Shown: piece after piece, positions 55,400-64,000 of the stretch
Layout: each line of letters opens with the position of its first letter
Numbering within the stretch: the first letter of the stretch is position 1
NCBI RefSeq assembly: GCF_042186555.1
Contig: NC_133336.1
Location: forward strand, 33,047,082-33,111,081
Reading direction: 5' to 3'
Source of the DNA: Aquarana catesbeiana
Lineage: Eukaryota > Chordata > Amphibia > Anura > Ranidae
DNA: 64,000 nt
The notes under the pieces: generated by a model
What the model was told of the DNA's origin: nothing
The model's database searches: none
Seen by the model: only the letters and a program-made list of their open reading frames with translations
Made by a program: the position numbers and the translations under genes

Positions 55400-56282
55400 A
55401 TGTAAAAATCATCATTTATTTGCTAGAAAATTACATAGAACCCCAAAACGTATATTTTTTTTTAGCAAAGACCCCAGAGAATACAATGGCGGTTGTTGCA
55501 ACTTTTTATCTCATACCGTATTTGCGCAGCAATTTTTCTAACACTTTTTTTTGTGCTTTAAAAAAAACCAAAACCAGTAAAGTTAGCCCAATGTTTTTAC
55601 ATAATGTGAAAGATGAAGTTACGCCAAGTAAATAGATACCTAACATGTCACCCTTCAAAATTGCACACGCTCGTGGAATGGCGCCAAACTTTGCTACTTA
55701 AAAATCCCCATAGGGACGCTATAAAAATTTTTACTGGTTACATGTTTTGAGTTACAGAGGAGGTCTAGGTCCAAAATAATTGCTCTTGCTCTAACGTTCG
55801 CAGTGATACCTCACATGTGTGGTTTGGTTTGAACACCATTTTCATATGTGGGCGGGACTTGCGTATGCGTTCGCTTCTGCATGCGAGCACATGGGGACAG
55901 GGGCGCTTTAATTTTTTTTTTTTTTTACTTTATTTTAGTTTAACACTTTTTTTCAAAAAATAAATTTTTTGATCACTTTTATTCCTATTCCAAAGAATGT
56001 AAACATTCCCTTGCAATATGAATATGGCATGACGGGTCCTCTTTACAGTGAGATGTGGGGTCAATAAGACCCCACATCTTGCCTCTAGGCTGGGAAGCCT
56101 GAAATAAAAAAAAAAAATCCTGGCTTCGATCGTAGCAGTGAGTCAGTAGAAGCACCAGAGGGCGGCGGGGGGGGGGGGGACGTCCCCTCTTGCCTCCCGT
56201 AAGAGCGATCAAGCAGCGAAATAGCCGCTATGATCGTTCTTATGGTGTAGAGAATCGCTGGCTGAAAAAGCTATCTGAATGA
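55400..56282 (-). repeat. R2-related fragment in reverse orientation
   Basis: In reverse order this matches R2: 'gttttgagttacagaggagg', 'tgatacctcacatgtgtgg', 'ttttcatatgtgggcggga', then 'attcctattccaaagaatg' and 'gagatgtggggtcaataaga' with its inverted pair. Both ends are truncated; it ends in 'gctatctgaatgat' against the LINE. Confidence 0.7.
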
Positions 56283-56321
56283 TTTTTGGGTTTGGGTTCC
56301 TGGAGGACTGGGCGACTTCTC

Positions 56322-56427
56322 AGTCGGTAACCGGTACTATAGAAGGGATGGACTGCACCTAAATGAGGAGGGTGCAGATCTGCTGGGAATGAAGATGGCC
56401 AAAAAGTTAGAGGGGTTTTTAAACTAG
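56322..56427 (+). pseudogene. LINE ORF1 C-terminus, esterase-like
   Basis: Open frame RYYRRDGLHLNEEGADLLG then MKMAKKLEGFLN and TAG (56425-56427). The RDGLHLNEEG block with its His resembles the last catalytic block (Asp-x-x-His) of the SGNH esterase in ORF1 of CR1/L2-type LINEs. Upstream the frame breaks near 56290. Confidence 0.65.
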
Positions 56428-56534
56428 GCGATGGGGGGGAGGGTCCAGAGACAGTGATAGCCAGTGCGGAAGATATTCCAGAGGGTAGTATTGGGGGCAT
56501 TAGTGGTAGGTTAACCAAAGCACAAAAACACTAG

Positions 56535-57554
56535 GTGAGTATAGTAGCAAGTCCAAGTTGCAATCTTGAAACACCCAATACGAGGACAATATGCGACCGG
56601 TCTAAACTATGTGGCATGTTCACCAATGCCAGGAGCCTGGCGGACAAGATGGGTGAACTAGAGATACTGTTGTACAAGGAGGATTTGGATTTTGTGGGAA
56701 TTTCAGAGACCTGGTTTAACAGCTCTCATGATTGGCTGGCAAACATTCAAGGGTATACCCTATACCGCAAGGACAGAGAGGGTAAAAAAGGGGGAGGGGT
56801 ATGCCTATATATCAAGAATAATGTACAAGTGAATGTGAGAGATGACATCACTGAGGGGGCTAGGGAGGAGGTGGAATCTTTATGGGTAGAGCTCCAAAGG
56901 GATGAAGCTAAGGGGAAAATAATACTGGGAGTATGCTATAGGCCCCCTAACCTGAGGGAGGAAGTGGAGACGGATCTCCTATCACAAATTGGATTAGCAG
57001 CAAGGATGGGAAGTGTTATCATAATGGGGGATTTTAATTATCCAGACATAGACTGGGCGGAGGGAACCGCGCATTCATTTAAGGCTCGCCCGTTCCTTAG
57101 TGTCTTGCAGGACAATTTTATGGGTCAGATGGTAGACGCACCAACTAGAAATAAAACATTACTAGATCTACTGATTACCAACAATACAGACCTGATAACA
57201 GATGTGGAAATACGGGGCAATTTAGGTAACAGCGATCACCGGTCAATTAGTTTCAGTATAAATCACACAAATAGGAGACATGAAGGGAACACAAAGACAC
57301 TGAATTTCAAAAGAGCCAACTTCCCTAAACTACAAACCTTGCTAAAAGGCATAAATTGGGATAAAATATTAGGAACAAAGAATACGGAGGAGAGATGGGT
57401 TTGCTTTAAGAGCATATTAAATAAGGGCATTAGCCAATGTATCCCATTGGGTAATAAATTTAAAAGAGCGAACAAACATCCTGGATGGCTTAACTCCAAT
57501 GTAAAAATGCATATAAAAGCAAAGGAGAAGGCCTTCAAAAAAATACAAGGTTGA
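56535..57554 (+). CDS. LINE ORF2, endonuclease part
   Basis: 339 codons from an ATG at 56535. AP-endonuclease motifs in order: MFTNARSLADKMGELE, FVGISETW (catalytic Glu), GYTLYRKDREGKKGGGVCLY, IILGVCYRPPN, VIIMGDFNYPDIDW (Asp, Asn), LLDLLITNN and NLGNSDHRSISF (Asp-His). It makes the first-strand nick for target-primed reverse transcription. The frame ends at TGA 57552-57554 after a single-base change in an A-run; the linker continues in the next frame. Confidence 0.92.
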   Translation: MSIVASPSCNLETPNTRTICDRSKLCGMFTNARSLADKMGELEILLYKEDLDFVGISETWFNSSHDWLANIQGYTLYRKDREGKKGGGVCLYIKNNVQVNVRDDITEGAREEVESLWVELQRDEAKGKIILGVCYRPPNLREEVETDLLSQIGLAARMGSVIIMGDFNYPDIDWAEGTAHSFKARPFLSVLQDNFMGQMVDAPTRNKTLLDLLITNNTDLITDVEIRGNLGNSDHRSISFSINHTNRRHEGNTKTLNFKRANFPKLQTLLKGINWDKILGTKNTEERWVCFKSILNKGISQCIPLGNKFKRANKHPGWLNSNVKMHIKAKEKAFKKIQG

Positions 57555-57618
57555 GGGATCATCCACAGCATTCAGAATTTATAAAGAATGCAATAAGAAA
57601 TGTAAGGGTGCAATTAGG

Positions 57619-57909
57619 TTGGCTAAGATAGAACATGAAAGACACATAGCGGAGGAGAGCAAAAAAAATCCCAAGAAATTCTTTAAGTATGTAAACAGTA
57701 AAAAAGGGAGGACAGACCATATTGGCCCCATAAAGAATGAGGAAGGACATCTGGTTACAAAGGATGGGGAGATGGCAAAGGTATTGAATTTATTCTTCTC
57801 CTCAGTCTTAACGAGTGAATCGGGGGGCTTCAGTAACCAAAACTGCAGTGTTTATCCTCATGACACAACACAGGAAGCACCTACATGGTTAACAGGAGGA
57901 CGGAATTAA
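57619..57909 (+). pseudogene. LINE ORF2 linker piece
   Basis: Frame +1 relative to the endonuclease: AKIEHERHIAEESKKNPKKF, FKYVNSKKGRTDHIGPIKNE and DGEMAKVLNLFFSSVLTSE. This is the conserved segment before the RT domain in CR1/L2-like ORF2. A second frame change follows near 57900. Confidence 0.88.
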
Positions 57910-57958
57910 AATTAGGCTTGAGAAACTTAACATTAATAAATCACCGGGACCAGATGGC

Positions 57959-59326
57959 TTGCATCCGAGGGTACTTAGGGAACTCAGTCAGGTGATTGCC
58001 AGACCGTTGTTCCTAATTTTTACAGACAGTCTATTGACTGGAATGGTACCAGCTGATTGGAGAAAAGCCAATGTAGCACCAATATTTAAAAAGGGCCCAA
58101 AAAACATCCCTGGGAATTACAGACCAGTTAGCCTAACATCAATAGTATGTAAACTCTTGGAGGGGATGATAAGGGACTATATACAAGATTTTAGTAATAA
58201 GAATGATATCATTAGCAGTAATCAGCATGGATTCATGAAGAATCGTTCTTGCCAAACCAATCTATTAACCTTCTATGAGGAGGTGAGTTGCCATCTAGAT
58301 AAAGGAAGGCCCGTAGACGTGGTGTATCTGGATTTTGCAAAAGCATTTGATACAGTTCCCCATAAACGTTTACTGTACAAAATAAGGTGCGTTGGCATGG
58401 ACCATAGGGTGAATACATGGATTGAAAACTGGCTACAAGGGCGTGTTCAGAGGGTAGTGATAAATGGGGAGTACTCAGAATGGTCAGGGGTGGGTAGTGG
58501 GGTTCCCCAGGGTTCTGTGCTGGGACCAATCCTATTTAATTTGTTCATAAACGACCTGGAGGATGGGATAAACAGTTCAATCTCTGTATTTGCAGACGAT
58601 ACTAAGCTAAGCAGGGCAATAACTTCTCCGCAGGATGTGGAAATCTTTCAAAAAGACCTGAACAAATTAATGGGGTGGACGACTATATGGCAAATGAGGT
58701 TCAATGTAGAAAAATGTAAAATAATGCATTTGGGTGGCAAAAATATGAATGCAATCTATACACTGGGGGGAGAACCTCTGGGGGAATCTAGGATGGAAAA
58801 GGACCTGGGGGTCCTAGTTGATGATAGGCTCAGCAATGGCATGCAATGCCAAGCTGCTGCTAATAAAGCAAACAGAATATTGGCATGCATTGAAAGGGGG
58901 ATCAACTGCAGAGATAAAACGATAATTCTCCCGCTCTACAAGACTCTGGTCCGCCCGCACCTGGAGTATGCTGTCCAGTTCTGGGCACCAGTCCTCAGGA
59001 GGGACGTACTGGAAATGGAGCGAGTACAAAGAAGGGCAACAAAGCTAATAAAGGGTCTGGAGGATCTTAGTTATGAGGAAAGGTTGCGAGCACTGAACTT
59101 ATTCTCTCTGGAGAAGAGACGCTTGAGAGGGGATATGATTTCAATTTACAAATACTGTACTGGTGACCCCACAATAGGGATAAAACTTTTTCGCAGAAGA
59201 GAGTTTAATAAGACTTGTGGCCACTCATTACAATTAGAAGAAAAGAGGTTTAACCTTAAACTACGTAGAGGGTTCTTTACTGTAAGAGCGGCAAGGATGT
59301 GGAATTCATTTTTGGTATGTACATAG
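57959..59326 (+). CDS. LINE ORF2, reverse transcriptase and C-terminal domain
   Basis: 455 codons. RT blocks: VPADWRKANVAPIFKKG, YRPVSLTSIVCKLLEGMI, DVVYLDFAKAFDTVPH (first Asp), GVPQGSVLGPILFNLFINDL, and SVFADDTKL (catalytic FADD). The C-terminus has HLEYAVQFWAPVLRRD, RRATKLIKGLEDLSYEERL and MISIYKYCTGD, typical of CR1/Rex1-like elements. It ends early: after MWNSF the residues LVCT come from the R3 arm. The true start lies upstream in another frame; M at 57959 is only the first in-frame Met. Confidence 0.93.
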   Translation: MHPRVLRELSQVIARPLFLIFTDSLLTGMVPADWRKANVAPIFKKGPKNIPGNYRPVSLTSIVCKLLEGMIRDYIQDFSNKNDIISSNQHGFMKNRSCQTNLLTFYEEVSCHLDKGRPVDVVYLDFAKAFDTVPHKRLLYKIRCVGMDHRVNTWIENWLQGRVQRVVINGEYSEWSGVGSGVPQGSVLGPILFNLFINDLEDGINSSISVFADDTKLSRAITSPQDVEIFQKDLNKLMGWTTIWQMRFNVEKCKIMHLGGKNMNAIYTLGGEPLGESRMEKDLGVLVDDRLSNGMQCQAAANKANRILACIERGINCRDKTIILPLYKTLVRPHLEYAVQFWAPVLRRDVLEMERVQRRATKLIKGLEDLSYEERLRALNLFSLEKRRLRGDMISIYKYCTGDPTIGIKLFRRREFNKTCGHSLQLEEKRFNLKLRRGFFTVRAARMWNSFLVCT

Positions 59327-59414
59327 CATGTACATACCAAAAATGACACCCCAAAATAGATTCTCCTACGCCTCCTGAGTACGGCGATACCACATGTGTG
59401 TGACTTCCACAGCC

Positions 59415-60405
59415 TGGCCACATACAGAGGCTGAGTACAGCCGAGTGTGGCAGAGCATGGCTGGGTATCACCAAGTATTGCTGGGTATTGCAGAGTATGG
59501 CTGAGTATGACTGGGTATTGCAGGGTATGGCTTGGTATTGCAGGGCATTACAGAGTATGAAGGGATGGCTGGATGTGACTGCAATTGTCACAGAGCAGCG
59601 CTGTGGGCACTACAGATCCAGCCCACAGCGCTGCTGCCATCCGATCCCCCCCCTCTCCTCTAACACTGTACCGATCGGTACACAGAGGGGAGAAAAGAAC
59701 TGGCGTCATGACATGACGCCGGTTTGTTTGCAAGTGATCGCTCCGTCATTTGGCCTCTGGACCCGGCAGTCACGGATGTGCTCGGGTGCGCGCCGCAGGG
59801 AGAGGGAGAGCGGGATTCTGGGAGGACGTCACTGTACACCCTGGGGTGCACACCCGGGAATATCTGTGACTACCGGGTCCATAGGACCCGGCACATCACG
59901 GTAAATGGCCGCTGACAGCGGAACGATCACTTGTAAACAAACCTGCGTCATGTCCGGCTCCTCTCTCCCCTCTGTATCGATCGGTACAGAGAGTAGAGAG
60001 ATCAGAGGCAGCAGCGCTGTGGGCTGGATGTGCAGTGCCCACAGCGCTGATGTGTGACAACTCCAGCCATCCATCCGTCCATGCTCAGCCATCCATCCTC
60101 ATCAATACTCATCCATCCATCCTCAGCATTACTCATCCATCCTCAGCAATACTCATCCATCCATCCATCCTCAACAATACTCGTCAATACTCATCCATGC
60201 TCAGCCATCCATCCGTACTCAGCAATACTCATCCATCCATGATCAGCCATCTCATCCGCACTCAGCCATACTCAGCCGCACCCAGCTATACTCCGCCATA
60301 CTCGGCCATACTCATTCATGCTCAGCCATCTCCATCCATGGTTCATCCATCCCCATTCATGCTCATCCATGCCACATCAGTTCTCATCCATGCCACTAGA
60401 GTGCC
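59415..60405. repeat. Inverted minisatellite arms around the R3 centre
   Basis: Left arm (59415-59575) is a run of 'gagtatggctgggtattgca' type units; right arm (60060-60405) is the inverse, 'catccatcctcagcaatact' type. Between them, 59585-59640 and 60005-60050 are inverted blocks with 'cagcgctgtgggc', and 'cgatcggtacagag' occurs on both sides. The unit is about 10-12 bp and variable. The long frames here (for example 60035-60553) are repeat translations. Confidence 0.8.
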
Positions 60406-61589
60406 TCACAAAAGTGTAATAGGTAGTCAAATTAGATTTGACATTTATGCCCCTAGAACACTTGATGGTGCTCCCAGCATGTTGGGCCTCTGTATGTGGC
60501 CAGGCTGTGTAAAAGTCTCCCACCTGTGGTATCGCCATACTCGGGAGGAGTAGGAGAATCTATTTTGGGGTGTAATTTTTGGTATGTACATGCTATTTGT
60601 TAGAAATATTGTATAAATTGACACTTTGTGTAAAAAAAAAAAAAAAAAAAAAGTGTTTTCATTTTCTTTACACATTTTCCAAAAACTTGTAGAAAAAAAA
60701 TGACATGTTCAAAAGACTCATTATGCCTCACAGATTATACATTGCGGTGTTTTCTTTCCAAAATGGGGTCATTTTTGGGGGCGTTTCCATTGTCCTGGTG
60801 CTCCAGGACCTTCAAAATTGTAAGAGGTAATCCAGAAATTATATGTATAATTTAATGCTCCAAGAATGCCTGACAGTGCTCCTTGCATGTTGGGCCTCTG
60901 TATGTGGCCACGCTGTGTAAAAGTGTGTGTTTTGGGGTGTAATTTGTGCTATGCATATGCTGTGTGTGAGAAATAACTTGCTAATATAACAATTTTGTTA
61001 CAAAAGAAAAAAAAATTGATTTTGCAAAGAATTATGGAAAAAAATTACAACTTCAAAAAACTCCCCATGCCTCTAACTAAATACCTTGGAATGTCTACTT
61101 TCCAAAAGGGGTCATTTGTGGGGTATTTGTACTTTCCTGCCTTGTTGAGGTCTCAAGAAATGAGATGGGCCGTCAGTACATCAGGTGTGATCAATTTTCA
61201 GAGATTGGCACCATAGCTTGTGGACTCTATAACTTTCACAAAGACCAAATAATATACACCGATTTGGGTTATTTTTACCAAACATTTGTAGCAGTATAAA
61301 TTTTGGCCAAAATGTATGAAGAAAAATTACTAATTTTCAAAATTTTATAACAGAAACCAAGAAAAATTATTTTTTTTACAGAATTTTCGGTCTTTTTTCT
61401 TTTATAGCTCAAAAAAAAATAAAACAGTGGTGATTAAGTACCACCAAAAGAAAGCTCTATTTGTGTGAAAAAAATTAATATAGGTACAGTATTGCATGAC
61501 TGAGTAATTGTCATTTAAAATGTGAGCGCACAGAAAACTGAAAATTGGTCTGGTTAGGAAGGGGGTTTACGTGCCCAGTGGGTAAGAGG

Positions 61590-64000
<2,411 letters not shown>

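Larger units (their letters stand above)
56283..59323 (+). mobile_element. CR1-like LINE, truncated at both ends
   Basis: Encodes the end of an ORF1, then an ORF2 with AP-type endonuclease and reverse transcriptase in three pieces. The 5' part of ORF1 and the 3' tail are missing: the last readable residues RAARMWNSF run into 'tttttggtatgtac', which belongs to the R3 arm. Only two frame changes interrupt about 2.8 kb of ORF2, so the copy is relatively young. Confidence 0.9.

Noticed and set aside
59488..60553. 138- and 172-codon frames on the plus strand
   Set aside because: They cover the inverted minisatellites and GC-rich centre of R3; composition is repeat-driven (His-Pro-Ser runs).

Overview
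The window reads as nuclear DNA of a frog, most likely a ranid. Reasons: one host gene is recognisable (type II iodothyronine deiodinase, DIO2), there are long AT/GT microsatellites, four IR/DR-type Tc1 transposons, a chromodomain Ty3/Gypsy element, a CR1-like LINE with an esterase-type ORF1 tail, and repeats with TTAACCACTT ends that I associate, from memory, with ranid genomes. No bacterial operon, CRISPR array, tRNA or rRNA was seen.

Host genes. On the minus strand, 24750-24178 is one complete coding exon of DIO2: splice acceptor, 190 codons, and an in-frame TGA at 24603-24601 in the setting FGSAT-U-PPF, which is the selenocysteine codon and not a defect. I found no exon 1 to the right, so the rest of the window (over 39 kb) is probably intron 1, filled by transposons. 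On the plus strand, 3440-3600 looks like the last coding exon of another, unidentified gene that converges on DIO2.

Layout. 1-5 kb: old repeats and the terminal-exon candidate. 6.7-14 kb: two dead Tc1 copies, one set inside a nest of hairpin elements. 15-19 kb: small inverted-repeat elements, one with a reconstructable empty site. 22-25 kb: DIO2. 25.4-27.6 kb: a Tc1 exactly on the axis of a roughly 560 bp palindrome. 28-31 kb: a three-level nest (hAT remnant, MITE, hAT-like MITE) and two TTAA elements sharing one TTAA. 34.5-36 kb: a minisatellite and a fold-back derivative of a Tc1-like transposase gene. 37.1-40.7 kb: a Tc1 with a TTAA element in each terminal repeat. 41-45 kb: more TTAA elements. 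48.2-53.7 kb: a structurally complete but decayed Gypsy element with a 5-bp target duplication. 54-62 kb: a 7.2 kb fold-back element with arms of about 1.8 kb, carrying a CR1-like LINE and a hAT MITE in one arm.

Main idea. The strongest unexplained signal is a set of proteinless repeats, here named R1, R2 and R3. They share TTAACCACTT ends, TTAA target sites and homologous subterminal modules. Two insertions can be checked inside this window against uninserted partner sequence, and TTAA elements abut one another at shared TTAA sites. This fits a TTAA-targeting (piggyBac- or Kolobok-like) non-autonomous superfamily whose transposase source is not in the window. All mobile-element genes seen are broken by stops or frameshifts; DIO2 is the only intact recognisable host coding sequence.
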